This document shows, one piece after another, positions 35,033-42,995 of a stretch of 64,000 bases of DNA. Made by a program: the position numbers and the translations under genes. The notes under the pieces are model-generated. The model worked only from the letters and a program-made list of their open reading frames with translations. It made no database searches and had not been told where the DNA came from. Position 1 is the stretch's first letter, and the number at the start of each line of letters is the position of its first letter. The stretch spans positions 8,924-72,923 of the forward strand of contig NZ_DATGQG010000038.1 in the NCBI RefSeq assembly GCF_035304305.1, given 5' to 3'. Source of the DNA: Ferrovibrio sp035304305. Lineage in GTDB: Bacteria; Pseudomonadota; Alphaproteobacteria; Ferrovibrionales; Ferrovibrionaceae.

Positions 35033-36067
35033 TCAGCCGATCAGGCGCCCGACCACCTGGGCGGTGAAATCCACCATCGGCACCACCCGGGCGTAATTCA
35101 TCCGTGTCGGGCCGATCACGCCGATGGCGCCGACGATGCGCTGCTGCTGGTTCTGCAGCGGGGCCACGATCAGCGAACAGCCGGCGCGGCGGAACAGCGT
35201 GTTCTCCGAGCCGATGAAGATGCGCACGCCCTCGCTGCCCTGGGTCAGCTCGATCAGCCGCAGCATCTCCTCGGTGTTCTCGAGCTCTTCCATCAGATTG
35301 CGGATCCGCTCGAGGTCGGCGATGGCGGCGACGTCACCCAGCAGATTGGCGCTGCCGCGCACGATCAGGGTGCCGCGCTCGGATTCGCCGCCCCAGACGG
35401 CAAGGCCGGCCTCGACGACGCGGGCGGCCAGCTGGTCGAGTTCGGCGCGGCGCGCCTGCAGTTCGGTCAGGATCTCGTCGCGTGCCTCGCCCATGGTGCG
35501 GCCCTTCAGCCGCTGCGAAAGGAACTGCCCGGCCTCGGCCAGCGCCGAAGCGGTCATGCCCATCGGCATTTCCAGCATCCGGTTTTCCACCTGGCCGGAT
35601 TCGGACACCATCACCACCAGCGCCTTGCCCGGACCGAGCGGAACGAATTCCACGTGGCGCAGCGGCTCGTCGGCCTTCGGCGCCACCACCAGACCGGCAT
35701 GGCCCGACAGGCCGGACAGCGCGGTCGTCGCCTCGGTCAGCACTTCCTGGAAGCCGCGGCCGGATGCCGCGCAGCGGCTCTGGATCGACTCGCGCTCGTC
35801 CTGGGTGAGATCGCCCACCTGCAGCAGGCCGTCGACGAACAGCCGCAAGCCGGATTCGGTCGGCAGCCTTCCGGCGGAGGTATGGGGCGAGAAAAGCAGC
35901 CCGGCCTCCTCGAGATCCGCCATGGTGTTGCGGATGCTGGCCGGCGACAGCTTGTGTTCCAGTTTCTTCGAGAGAACGCGCGAGCCGACGGGCTCGCCGG
36001 TCGCCATGTAGGTCTCGACAACCAGCCGGAGGATTTCCCGGCTGCGCAGGCTCATCTCCTGGATCAT
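35033..36067 (-). CDS. hrcA: Heat-inducible transcription repressor HrcA
   Basis: A 344-residue repressor of CIRCE-controlled heat-shock genes such as groESL. The N-terminal winged helix reads SREILRLVVETYMATGEPVGSRVLSKKLEHKLSPASIRNTMADLEEAGLL-type and is typical; the GAF-like HrcA domain follows (VFIGSEN-type FIGSENTLF and GAIGVIGPTRMNYARVVPMV). The start is probably ATG 36067 (MIQEMSLRSRE); ATG 36055 is possible. A TTGACG-17-TAATTG promoter ends only 7 bases before 36067. No CIRCE element is seen in the window. Confidence 0.95.
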   Translation of the reverse strand: MIQEMSLRSREILRLVVETYMATGEPVGSRVLSKKLEHKLSPASIRNTMADLEEAGLLFSPHTSAGRLPTESGLRLFVDGLLQVGDLTQDERESIQSRCAASGRGFQEVLTEATTALSGLSGHAGLVVAPKADEPLRHVEFVPLGPGKALVVMVSESGQVENRMLEMPMGMTASALAEAGQFLSQRLKGRTMGEARDEILTELQARRAELDQLAARVVEAGLAVWGGESERGTLIVRGSANLLGDVAAIADLERIRNLMEELENTEEMLRLIELTQGSEGVRIFIGSENTLFRRAGCSLIVAPLQNQQQRIVGAIGVIGPTRMNYARVVPMVDFTAQVVGRLIG

Positions 36068-36073
36068 GACCCA

Positions 36074-36102
36074 CAATTAAGAAGCTCTTCCGCCCCCGTC
36101 AA
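36074..36102 (-). promoter_or_regulatory. Promoter for hrcA, very close to the start codon
   Basis: On the minus strand TTGACG (36097-36102) and TAATTG (36074-36079) are 17 bases apart. The expected transcription start falls at or next to ATG 36067, which would make the mRNA leaderless or nearly so. Confidence 0.55.
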
Positions 36103-36215
36103 CGGCATCGCAGAACCCCCGGTTGCAGCCGTGCGGTCCGTCTGGAAAGACGGCCGGCAATGAACGAAACTTGCGGCCGGCGGGTTTTTTGCCCGAATGG
36201 CCGGCAGGAGGGGGC

Positions 36216-36944
36216 ATGCCCGACATCTTCGTGTTCATCGCCATCGGCTTCTTCGCGCAGCTGGTGGACGGGGCGCTCGGCATGGCTTTCGGCCTGCTGT
36301 CGACCACCAGCATGCTGGCCTTCGGGGTGCCGCCAGCGACCGCCAGCGCCATTACCCATATCGCCGAGATCTTCACCACCGCCGCTTCGGGCGCCTCGCA
36401 TGTCTATCACCGCAATGTGGACTGGCGGCTGGTGCGCCGGTTGGCCCTGGCCGGCATGACCGGTGGCGCGATCGGCGCCTATCTGCTCTCCAATGTCGAC
36501 GGCAAGGTTATCGCGCCGGTGGTGTCGCTCTACCTGATCGGGCTCGGCTGCTTCATCCTGTTCAAGGCCTTCCGGCCGCTCTGGCCGGCCGAGATCCGCG
36601 GCCCGCTGGTGCCCGGCGTCGGCCTGGGCGGCGGAATCCTCGATGCCGCGGGCGGCGGCGGCTGGGGGCCGATCGTCACCGGATCGCTGATCGGCCGCGG
36701 CCTGCAGCCGCGCAAGGTGATCGGTTCCACCAATCTCACCGAGTTTCTCGTCACGGCGACGATCTCGGCGGTGTTCATTCTCAATCTCGGCTGGTCGGAT
36801 CTCGATGCCGCCCTGGGGCTGGTGATCGGCGGCGTGCTGGCGGCACCGCTCGGCGGCTTCCTGGTCAGCCGCGTCCCGACCCGCGCACTGATGATCGCCG
36901 TCGGCGTGATCATCATCGCCACCAGCCTGCTGCGCCTCTTCTGA
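36216..36944 (+). CDS. TSUP (TauE/SafE) family permease
   Basis: A 242-residue membrane protein with about eight hydrophobic helices in two TSUP repeats. The first has AQLVDGALGMAFGL; the second has GILDAAGGGGWGPIVTGSLIGRGLQPRKVIGSTNLTEF, the typical G-GG-GP core. The family exports or imports sulfite, sulfoacetate or related anions. The ATG at 36216 has GGCAGGAGGGGG upstream. It is a single gene, divergent from hrcA. The substrate is not deducible. Confidence 0.9.
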   Translation: MPDIFVFIAIGFFAQLVDGALGMAFGLLSTTSMLAFGVPPATASAITHIAEIFTTAASGASHVYHRNVDWRLVRRLALAGMTGGAIGAYLLSNVDGKVIAPVVSLYLIGLGCFILFKAFRPLWPAEIRGPLVPGVGLGGGILDAAGGGGWGPIVTGSLIGRGLQPRKVIGSTNLTEFLVTATISAVFILNLGWSDLDAALGLVIGGVLAAPLGGFLVSRVPTRALMIAVGVIIIATSLLRLF

Positions 36945-37006
36945 ACGGCATGAGCAGTGCTTGATTTAACCGGTTTCGTACCCATCTCTTTAACTATGCA
37001 GCAGCA

Positions 37007-37108
37007 GCCGTTCCGATATCCGCCAGGGCCCTGCCGGGAGACGCATGTCTTGTCCCGGAACGGCCGCTGACGATCTGCTGAAAGCATATCTCTTCCGTTC
37101 CGGGTTTT
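37007..37108 (+). promoter_or_regulatory. Candidate attenuator leader with mutually exclusive hairpins
   Basis: CCCGGAACGG at 37054-37063 can pair with an upstream arm, CCGTTCCG within 37007-37015 (GCCGTTCCG / CGGAACGGC, 9 bp). It can also pair with a downstream arm CCGTTCCGGG at 37095-37104 (10 bp perfect), which is followed by TTTT. The two pairings exclude each other, so one looks like an antiterminator and the other a terminator. It lies 60 bases before the zinc-ribbon gene. Confidence 0.45.
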
Positions 37109-37167
37109 CGCACAGCCGCAACCGCCTTCTGGCGTGATGTCCTTGTCCTGCATGGGGAGCTGCAGCC

Positions 37168-37371
37168 GTGACCGCCCGTCTCCGGACCTATTTCTGCGAT
37201 CAGTGTAACCAGACCGTGCCCCGGGCCGCATTGCGCTGCCCGTGGTGCTTCCGTCCCGTCCATCAGCTCGGCACCGTTCCGACGATTTTCCGGAACCTGC
37301 CCATGCAGACGGACCAGCCGGCGGACGAGTCGCGCGCCGCAAACGCGCAATCCGGGAGCCAGAGGCCATGA
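37168..37371 (+). CDS. Small zinc-ribbon protein
   Basis: A 67-residue protein with two CxxC knuckles (CDQC near residue 10 and CPWC near residue 24), consistent with a compact zinc ribbon, and a polar C-terminal tail without recognisable family. The GTG start at 37168 is preceded by GGGGAG at 37154-37159 with an 8-base spacing. Its stop overlaps the start of the MscS-type gene (ATGA at 37368-37371), so the two are translationally coupled, which is the main reason to accept it as real. Confidence 0.6.
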   Translation: MTARLRTYFCDQCNQTVPRAALRCPWCFRPVHQLGTVPTIFRNLPMQTDQPADESRAANAQSGSQRP

Positions 37372-38321
37372 GCGTTCCAGGCACGGTCCGGCGGATCATC
37401 TGGCCTGCCATCACGACGGCCGCCAGCATCTGCATCTATCTTCTCCACCAGCAGGCCTTCGACGCCCTGAATCTCGGCGTCGATGCCAAGGCCGTGCGCG
37501 GAATTTCGGGTGCCGCGAGCTACTTCGCCGCCGCCTGGCTGGGCGGCCGGCTGATCGGCATCGCGCTCGAGCGCGTCGGCAGCAACCGCCGCCGCGTGCC
37601 CAAGCTGCTCCAGGAGCTTGTTTCGGTGGCATTGTTCGTTGCCGCGGCGATCGCCACCATCATCCTAGTGTTCGGGCATTCCGTGACCGGCGCGCTGGCT
37701 GGGTCCGGCCTGGTCCTCGCGATCCTGGGTTTCGCCATCCGCAACGCGCTGGCCGACGTCCTGTCCGGCATCGCGCTCGGCCTCGAGGCGCCCTACCGCA
37801 TCGGCGACTGGGTGGAGATCGACAGCACGATCCGCGGCCGCATCGTCGAGATCGGCTGGCGCACCACGCGCCTGCTGTCGCGCGACGATACCTACACCAT
37901 TCTGCCCAACAGCCAGATCGCCCGGCAGCGGCTGACCAACTACAGCGCGCCGCGCCGCCATTACCGCACCAAGGTGCAGATCCTGCTCAATCACGACGTG
38001 CCGGTGGCCACCGCAAAGGCGCTGCTGGCCGAGGCGGCCGCGCGGCCCTCGATCATCCTGACCACGCCGGCGCCGGACGTGCGGGTGATTTCCTACGATG
38101 CCGACGGGATCCGCTATGCGGTCCGGTTCTGGGTGCCGAGTTTCGCGGAAGACGTCGATTGCCGCGATGCCGTGCTCACGGCGATCGATGCCGCGATCCG
38201 CGAACGCGGCCTGGCGCCGCCGCATTCGCGCCTGCGTCTGGTCGGCGATACGCCGCATCCGGCACAGGTGGAAGCACCGGTTGAAATGCGGCCTCAGTTG
38301 CGCACGGCTTCGTCAGCTTGA
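37368..38321 (+). CDS. MscS-family mechanosensitive ion channel protein
   Basis: A 317-residue channel of the small MscS type. Three hydrophobic segments are seen at ~8-30, ~48-68 and ~83-118. The pore helix and beta-domain hinge read GSGLVLAILGFAIRNALADVLSGIALGLEAPYRIGDWVEI, the diagnostic region. The middle beta domain (GRIVEIGWRTTRLLSRDDTYTILPNSQI) and C-terminal alpha/beta domain follow. Members release solutes on hypo-osmotic shock. It is coupled to the zinc-ribbon gene by ATGA. Confidence 0.92.
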   Translation: MSVPGTVRRIIWPAITTAASICIYLLHQQAFDALNLGVDAKAVRGISGAASYFAAAWLGGRLIGIALERVGSNRRRVPKLLQELVSVALFVAAAIATIILVFGHSVTGALAGSGLVLAILGFAIRNALADVLSGIALGLEAPYRIGDWVEIDSTIRGRIVEIGWRTTRLLSRDDTYTILPNSQIARQRLTNYSAPRRHYRTKVQILLNHDVPVATAKALLAEAAARPSIILTTPAPDVRVISYDADGIRYAVRFWVPSFAEDVDCRDAVLTAIDAAIRERGLAPPHSRLRLVGDTPHPAQVEAPVEMRPQLRTASSA

Positions 38322-38423
38322 CAAAGCGGCAGAAGGGGGCAGATTGACCTCATGGAACAGATCGGCGCCACGTCCCTGATCCAGCCGACCCTGCGGTCGA
38401 ACCGACTCATCGCAGGCGTCTAG

Positions 38424-38465
38424 CCCCTGGCGCGGCGTCAAGGAGACGCACGCCGGGGCCAGGGG
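38424..38465 (+). promoter_or_regulatory. Stable hairpin in the leader of the Rnk/GreA-like gene
   Basis: Arms 38424-38438 and 38450-38465 form 14 base pairs interrupted by one small internal loop, with an 11-base terminal loop. There is no T-run. It sits 70 bases before the start codon in a 213-base gap, and could be a leader structure or the 3' end hairpin of the MscS-type transcript. Confidence 0.4.
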
Positions 38466-38534
38466 AACTTCTCCAAACAAGCGGATCCTGCCTCTTGGCG
38501 CCGTGCGCATCGCGCGGCGCGGCGGAGATGTGCC

Positions 38535-39080
38535 ATGTCCAAGCCCCGTTGCCAGCTGACAACGAAGGATTTCAGCATCCTCCAGGAACTGCTCGAGAAG
38601 GATACGCGTCACGACGATGCCTTCCTTCGCCTGCTGCGGCAGAAGCTGTCCTCGGCCACCGTCGTGTTCCAGGAGGATATCGATCCCCAGGTCGCGACGA
38701 TCAACAGCCGCGTGGAGTTCACGGTCGACGGCGTCGCCGACCGGCGCACCCTGGTCTATGGCGGCGTGAACGTGTTTTCGGAGCGCACCCTGCCGGTCAC
38801 CACCCTGCGCGGCCTCGCATTGCTCGGCCTGCCTTCGGGCGAATCGATCACCGTCGAGCGCTCCGACGGCCGCGAGGAATTCATCCGCCTCGACTGGGTG
38901 TCCAGCCAGCCGGAAGCGGTGATCCGCAAGCGGATGCAGTTCGCGATGATGCCCGGCGCGACGGAGGAAGCGCCGTCCAGCGTCGTCGCGTTCAGCCCCC
39001 GCAGCAAACCGTCGGCGGCGCGCATGGCTGCGACACCGCCGGGCCCCGATGATGACGATCCCGGTCCGCGCGCGGCCTAG
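38535..39080 (+). CDS. Rnk / GreA-GreB C-terminal domain protein
   Basis: A 181-residue protein with a short N-terminal helical arm (LTTKDFSILQELLEK, RHDDAFLRLLRQKL) and a GreA/GreB C-terminal FKBP-like domain. The domain shows NSRVEFTVDG, RTLVYGG, and LRGLALLGLPSGESITV, as in nucleoside-diphosphate-kinase regulator Rnk and related RNA-polymerase secondary-channel binders. The coiled-coil finger of true GreA is too short here for transcript cleavage. A disordered acidic/Pro tail of ~35 residues ends the protein. The target is presumably RNA polymerase. Confidence 0.85.
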   Translation: MSKPRCQLTTKDFSILQELLEKDTRHDDAFLRLLRQKLSSATVVFQEDIDPQVATINSRVEFTVDGVADRRTLVYGGVNVFSERTLPVTTLRGLALLGLPSGESITVERSDGREEFIRLDWVSSQPEAVIRKRMQFAMMPGATEEAPSSVVAFSPRSKPSAARMAATPPGPDDDDPGPRAA

Positions 39081-39577
39081 CGGTTGGCCTGCCAGATCAG
39101 CGCATTGAGCAGTCCGGCATAGCTGACCCAGGCGAGATAGGGCAGCAGCAGCCAGGCTGCCCGGCGATCATGGCGGCGGAAGGCAAGCGCGGTGGCGGCG
39201 ATCGCCAGCCAGAGCAGCACCAGCTCCGCCAGCGCCCAGCCGATCTGCCGCGCGCCGAAGAACAGCGCCGACCAGCCGAGATTGAGCATCAGCTGCAGGG
39301 CGAAGAGCAGCAGCGCGCCGCGTGCGCCCTGCAGCCCGTTGGCGCGCCAGACCAGCCAGGCGGCGATCGCCATCAGGGCGAACAGGGTCGTCCAGACGAT
39401 CGGAAAGGCGATGGCGGGCGGCGTGATGGCGGGCTTGGCGAGCGTCGGATACCAGGTTGCCACCGAGTCCGACGTGATCGCGCCGCCGATGGTGGCGACG
39501 CCGAAACAGAGAACCAGGAATGCGCCGAGCGCGGCGAGGCTCGGCATGGCGAAGGCGGGGACGGGAGCTGTGCGCAT
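39077..39577 (-). CDS. tspO: TspO/MBR family protein
   Basis: A 166-residue five-helix membrane protein. TspO landmarks are WYPTLAKPAITPPAIAFPIVWTTLF (the ligand-binding loop after helix 1) and QLMLNLGWSALFFGARQIGWAL. TspO proteins bind tetrapyrroles and regulate porphyrin- or stress-linked processes. The start at 39577 (MRTAPVPAF) gives the usual family length; ATG 39628 would add 17 polar residues. It overlaps the 3' end of the Rnk-like gene by 4 bases, convergently. Confidence 0.9.
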   Translation of the reverse strand: MRTAPVPAFAMPSLAALGAFLVLCFGVATIGGAITSDSVATWYPTLAKPAITPPAIAFPIVWTTLFALMAIAAWLVWRANGLQGARGALLLFALQLMLNLGWSALFFGARQIGWALAELVLLWLAIAATALAFRRHDRRAAWLLLPYLAWVSYAGLLNALIWQANR

Positions 39578-39653
39578 GCAGACGAGATAGATGCCGGACG
39601 CGACGCGCCCAGCCGGTTCGCCGGTCACAAGGAAACTGGTTTTCCGGAGGAAA

Positions 39654-39728
39654 TGGAGCGGGCGATGAGATTCGAACTCACGACCCCAACCTTGGCAAGG
39701 TTGTGCTCTACCCCTGAGCTACGCCCGC
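39654..39728 (-). tRNA. tRNA-Gly (GCC)
   Basis: The minus strand folds into a full cloverleaf. Acceptor GCGGGCG pairs with CGCCCGC, the D-loop has TAGCTCAGGGGTAGAGC, the anticodon loop CTTGCCAAG gives GCC, and the T-arm contains GTTCGAATC. CCA is encoded (39654-39656). It reads glycine GGC/GGU codons. It is 77 bases from the TspO start on the same strand. Confidence 0.96.
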
Positions 39729-39996
39729 TCAACAGATCCGGGCGGCCCCGAAGGAGCGCCGGGCAACCGGAGGGGCCCGGTTGCAGGCGCGCAATATACC
39801 CAGCCGCTTTCCCGATGCAAGCGTCTCGTGGCACAAAATCCCGCCGCCATGCGCGCCACGGTTCCGGGCAAGGTATTTTCCTGCCTATGAGATTCCGGCG
39901 GGCTCCGACGGCCCTTGCGCCGGCCCCGGCTTACCTGTATTGGGTTGCGCCTCGCACCGGGGCTACGGTTTTTCCGCCCGCCCGGCTGCCATATGG
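39729..39996. other. Gap between the two tRNA genes
   Basis: About 268 bases between the divergently oriented tRNA-Gly and tRNA-Glu genes. I see no credible gene, integrase fragment or att-like duplication of tRNA ends here. Promoters of both tRNAs must lie inside it. Confidence 0.5.
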
Positions 39997-40072
39997 GTCC
40001 CCATCGTCTAGAGGCCTAGGACGGCGCCCTCTCACGGCGCAAACCGGGGTTCGAATCCCCGTGGGGACGCCA
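39997..40072 (+). tRNA. tRNA-Glu (CUC)
   Basis: Acceptor GTCCCCA pairs with TGGGGAC. The D-arm is CGTCTAGAGGCCTAGGACG-like, the anticodon stem is GCGCC/GGCGC with loop CTCTCAC (anticodon CTC), and the T-arm has GGTTCGAATCC. CCA is encoded at 40070-40072. This isoacceptor reads GAG, fitting a GC-rich genome. Confidence 0.96.
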
Positions 40073-40287
40073 TTTTCCGGCATTCCATCCCGATATGGCT
40101 GAAGTTCGTCCGCGCATCTGACAGCGCGATGCCGGTGTCGTGACCGCGATGCTTCCGGAAACCTGATCTTCGACACCGCCGCCTTGATCGCCTCGCCGCT
40201 GGGCGGGCTTCTGCCAGCAATCCTCGACGCTGGCGGTGGCGGCCGGCTTTACCGCGATTTTCGTGATCGGCAGCCTCGACGGGGGCT

Positions 40288-40785
40288 TCAGTCCGCCGCA
40301 TCCTGTTCGGCCGGCATGTCGACCGGCACCCCTGGCTCCATCTTGGAGCTGCGGATGGTGAGCGCCGTCTTCACATGGGCGACGTTGGGCAGGGCGGTCA
40401 GTTCGCGGGTCAGGAAGGTCTGATAGGCGTCCCAGTCGCGGGCGACGATCTTCAGGATGAAATCGTTCTCGCCGGCCAGCATGTAGCATTCGCGCACCTG
40501 CGGCCAGTTGGCCACGGTCTGCTCGAAGGCCACCAGGTCATGCTCGGCCTGGCTGTTCAGCCCGACCATGGCGAAAACGGTAACGCCGTAGCCGAGCAGC
40601 TGCGGATTCAGCTCGGCATGGTAGCCCTTGATGTAGCCGGCCTCCTCGAGGGCGCGGACCCGGCGCAGGCAGGGCGGTGCCGAAATGCCGACCCGCTGGG
40701 CAAGCTCCACATTGGTCATCCGCCCGTCGGCCTGCAGGTCGGCAAGGATCTTGCGATCGATCAGGTCGAGCTTGACTCGTTGCAT
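40288..40785 (-). CDS. Lrp/AsnC-family transcriptional regulator
   Basis: A 165-residue feast/famine regulator. The N-terminal HTH reads LDLIDRKILADLQADGRMTNVELAQRVGISAPPCLRRVRALEEAGYI, and the C-terminal RAM effector domain contains VRECYMLAGENDFILKIVARD. ATG 40785 (MQRVKLDLID) is the family-like start. A perfect 15-bp tandem AT-rich repeat lies 29-58 bases upstream and is a likely autoregulatory or promoter region. It diverges from trxB. The amino acid effector is not deducible. Confidence 0.94.
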   Translation of the reverse strand: MQRVKLDLIDRKILADLQADGRMTNVELAQRVGISAPPCLRRVRALEEAGYIKGYHAELNPQLLGYGVTVFAMVGLNSQAEHDLVAFEQTVANWPQVRECYMLAGENDFILKIVARDWDAYQTFLTRELTALPNVAHVKTALTIRSSKMEPGVPVDMPAEQDAAD

Positions 40786-40813
40786 GGAATTTCTCGCCAG
40801 TGGAGATTTGCGT

Positions 40814-40843
40814 AATAATATTATAAGCAATAATATTATAAGC
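40814..40843. promoter_or_regulatory. Two perfect 15-bp tandem repeats upstream of the Lrp gene
   Basis: AATAATATTATAAGC occurs twice head to tail (40814-40828 and 40829-40843). Each unit contains the palindrome ATAATATTAT, and on the minus strand each gives TATAAT, so two -10-like elements read toward the Lrp gene. The block is pure AT in a GC-rich genome, as expected for Lrp-type operator DNA. Confidence 0.6.
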
Positions 40844-41091
40844 CGCAGCCGATTTCCAAGGGGCGGCGCCGATTTGTTTGTGCTGCCCGGGGCGTGCAGG
40901 CCAGGCCGGACCGCCAACGGCAGGTTGACGCCCGCCCTATATGGAAGGGGTAAGTGCAGCCGGCGCGGACGTTTTCGGTTATCTAACAGCGCCGGAGGCT
41001 GCCGAGTCGCGGCTTTGCAGGTCGCGACCCGGCTGCCATAATTTAAAATCGTTTTCAGCGCCGCCTGGACAGCGGCTGGAGTTGATGTGAC
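40844..41091. other. Remaining Lrp-trxB intergenic DNA
   Basis: About 248 bases before trxB. I see no gene and no clear terminator. An AT-rich patch (AATTTAAAATCG near 41040) could hold the trxB promoter but has no well-spaced -35/-10 pair that I can defend. Confidence 0.4.
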
Positions 41092-42060
41092 ATGGCCACC
41101 ACCCACCGCACCAAGGTTCTGATACTGGGCTCCGGCCCCGCCGGCGCGACCGCCGCGATCTATGCCGCGCGCGCTTCGCTCAAGCCGATCATGGTGCATG
41201 GGCTGCAGCCGGGCGGCCAGCTCACCATCACCACCGACGTGGAGAACTATCCGGGCTTCGCCGAGGTCATCCAGGGACCCTGGCTGATGCAGCAGATGGA
41301 GGCGCAGGCGCAGCATGTCGGCACCACCATCATCCATGACTACATCGTCTCGGTGGATCTCTCGAAGCGGCCCTTCGTGGCCAGGGGCGATTCCGGTGAC
41401 ACCTATGTCGCCGACACGCTGATCATCGCCACCGGCGCCCAGGCGCGCTGGCTCGGCCTGCCGAGCGAGCAGACCTTCCAGGGCTTCGGCGTCTCGGCCT
41501 GCGCCACCTGCGACGGCTTCTTCTTCCGCGGCAAGAAGGTAGTCGTGGTCGGCGGCGGCAACACGGCCGTGGAAGAGGCGCTGTATCTGACCAACCACGC
41601 CAGTGAAGTCACCGTGGTGCACCGGCGCGACAGCTTCCGCGCCGAGAAGATCCTGCAGGAGCGGCTGTTCGCCAATCCGAAGATCAAGGTGGTCTGGGAT
41701 CATGTCATCGACGAGATTCTCGGCGACGAGGAGCCCAGGGGCGTCACCGGCGTGCGGCTGAAGAACGTGAAGACCGGCGCCACGCAGGAACTCGCCACCG
41801 ACGGCGTCTTCATCGCCATCGGCCATACGCCCAATACCGAGCTGTTCAAGGGCCAGCTGCCGCTCGATGCGGAAGGCTACATCACCACCAAGCCGGGCAC
41901 GACGCAGACTGCGATCCCGGGCGTCTTCGCCGCCGGCGACGTGCAGGACAAGATCTACCGTCAGGCGGTGACCGCAGCGGGCACCGGATGCATGGCCGCA
42001 CTGGAAGCCGAGAAGTTCCTCGCGCATCACCTGCAGCCGGCGGCCGAAGCGGCCGACTGA
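41092..42060 (+). CDS. trxB: Thioredoxin reductase TrxB
   Basis: A 322-residue FAD/NADPH flavoprotein that reduces thioredoxin. The FAD loop is GSGPAGATAAIYAARA, the redox pair is Cys137/Cys140 (CATCDGFF), and the NADPH loop is VVGGGNTAVEEALYL. The C-terminal FAD motif is GVFAAGDVQDKIYRQAVTAAGTG-like. All are intact and length is normal. LysR and histidine kinase genes follow on the same strand. Confidence 0.97.
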   Translation: MATTHRTKVLILGSGPAGATAAIYAARASLKPIMVHGLQPGGQLTITTDVENYPGFAEVIQGPWLMQQMEAQAQHVGTTIIHDYIVSVDLSKRPFVARGDSGDTYVADTLIIATGAQARWLGLPSEQTFQGFGVSACATCDGFFFRGKKVVVVGGGNTAVEEALYLTNHASEVTVVHRRDSFRAEKILQERLFANPKIKVVWDHVIDEILGDEEPRGVTGVRLKNVKTGATQELATDGVFIAIGHTPNTELFKGQLPLDAEGYITTKPGTTQTAIPGVFAAGDVQDKIYRQAVTAAGTGCMAALEAEKFLAHHLQPAAEAAD

Positions 42061-42097
42061 CGCCGGCCATATCGGCCGGGGGGCCGGGGGGAGTACT

Positions 42098-42994
42098 ATG
42101 TCCGCGCTGGACTGGGACAAGCTGCGCATCTTCCACGCCGTTGCCGAAGCCGGCAGCCTCACCCATGCCGGTGAGACGCTGGGCCTCAGCCAGTCGGCCG
42201 TGAGCCGCCAGATCGGCGCGCTGGAAGCACAGCTCAATGTGACGCTGTTTCACCGGCATGCCCGCGGCCTGATTCTCACCGAACAGGGCGAACTGCTGTT
42301 CCGCACCGCGCGCGAGATCTTCTCGCGGCTGGCGGTGGCCGAGGCGATGATCGCCGATTCCAAGGACAAGCCGACCGGCGAGCTCTGTGTCACCACCACG
42401 GTCGCCTTCGGCACGATCTGGCTGGCGCCGCGGCTGAAGGAATTCATCGAGCTCTATCCCGACCTGCGCATCGAGATGGTGGTGGACGACCGCGAACTCG
42501 ATCTCTCCATGCGCGAGGCCGATGTGGCGATCCGCATGTGGAAGCCGACCCAGGCGGATCTCGTCTACCGCAAGCTGATCACCGTGCATAACCATGTCTA
42601 CGCTTCGGTGGATTACGTCACCCGCCATGGCGCCCCGCAGACCATCGAGGATCTCGATAACCATGCGCTGATCGTCTACGGCGAGGAGGCGCCGGCGCAT
42701 TTCAACAACATCAACTGGCTGCTCGAGATCGGCAGCCCGGACCGCCCGCGCGCGCCGGTGCTGACGGTGAACAACGTGTACGGCGTGATGCAGGCGGTGG
42801 CCAGCGGCCTGGGTATCGCGGCGCTGCCCGATTACATGGTGGAAGGCAATCCGCGCATCGTGCGCGTGCTGCCGAACATCGACGGGCCCAGCTTCGACAC
42901 GTTCCTCGTCTATCCGGAGGAATTGCGCAATACCAAGCGGCTGGCCGTGTTCCGCGACTTCCTGCTGCGCAAGGTTGCCGACTGGCATTACTGA
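42098..42994 (+). CDS. LysR-family transcriptional regulator
   Basis: A 298-residue LTTR. The N-terminal winged HTH (DKLRIFHAVAEAGSLTHAGETLGLSQSAVSRQIGALEAQL) is typical. The periplasmic-binding-protein-like effector domain starts near residue 90 (GELCVTTTVAFGTIWLAPRL). It begins 37 bases after trxB and ends 1 base before the histidine kinase start, so co-transcription with both is likely. The target genes are unknown; LTTRs usually regulate a divergent neighbour, but none is present here. Confidence 0.93.
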   Translation: MSALDWDKLRIFHAVAEAGSLTHAGETLGLSQSAVSRQIGALEAQLNVTLFHRHARGLILTEQGELLFRTAREIFSRLAVAEAMIADSKDKPTGELCVTTTVAFGTIWLAPRLKEFIELYPDLRIEMVVDDRELDLSMREADVAIRMWKPTQADLVYRKLITVHNHVYASVDYVTRHGAPQTIEDLDNHALIVYGEEAPAHFNNINWLLEIGSPDRPRAPVLTVNNVYGVMQAVASGLGIAALPDYMVEGNPRIVRVLPNIDGPSFDTFLVYPEELRNTKRLAVFRDFLLRKVADWHY

Positions 42995-42995
42995 G

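Noticed and set aside
36160..36215. Intrinsic terminator suggested by GCGGGTTTTTTGCCCG near 36180
   Set aside because: The T-run is in the loop rather than after a stem, so it does not form a proper terminator for either direction.
39654..40072. tRNA pair as a genomic-island attachment site
   Set aside because: No integrase, no direct repeat of either tRNA 3' end, and flanking genes are core genes.
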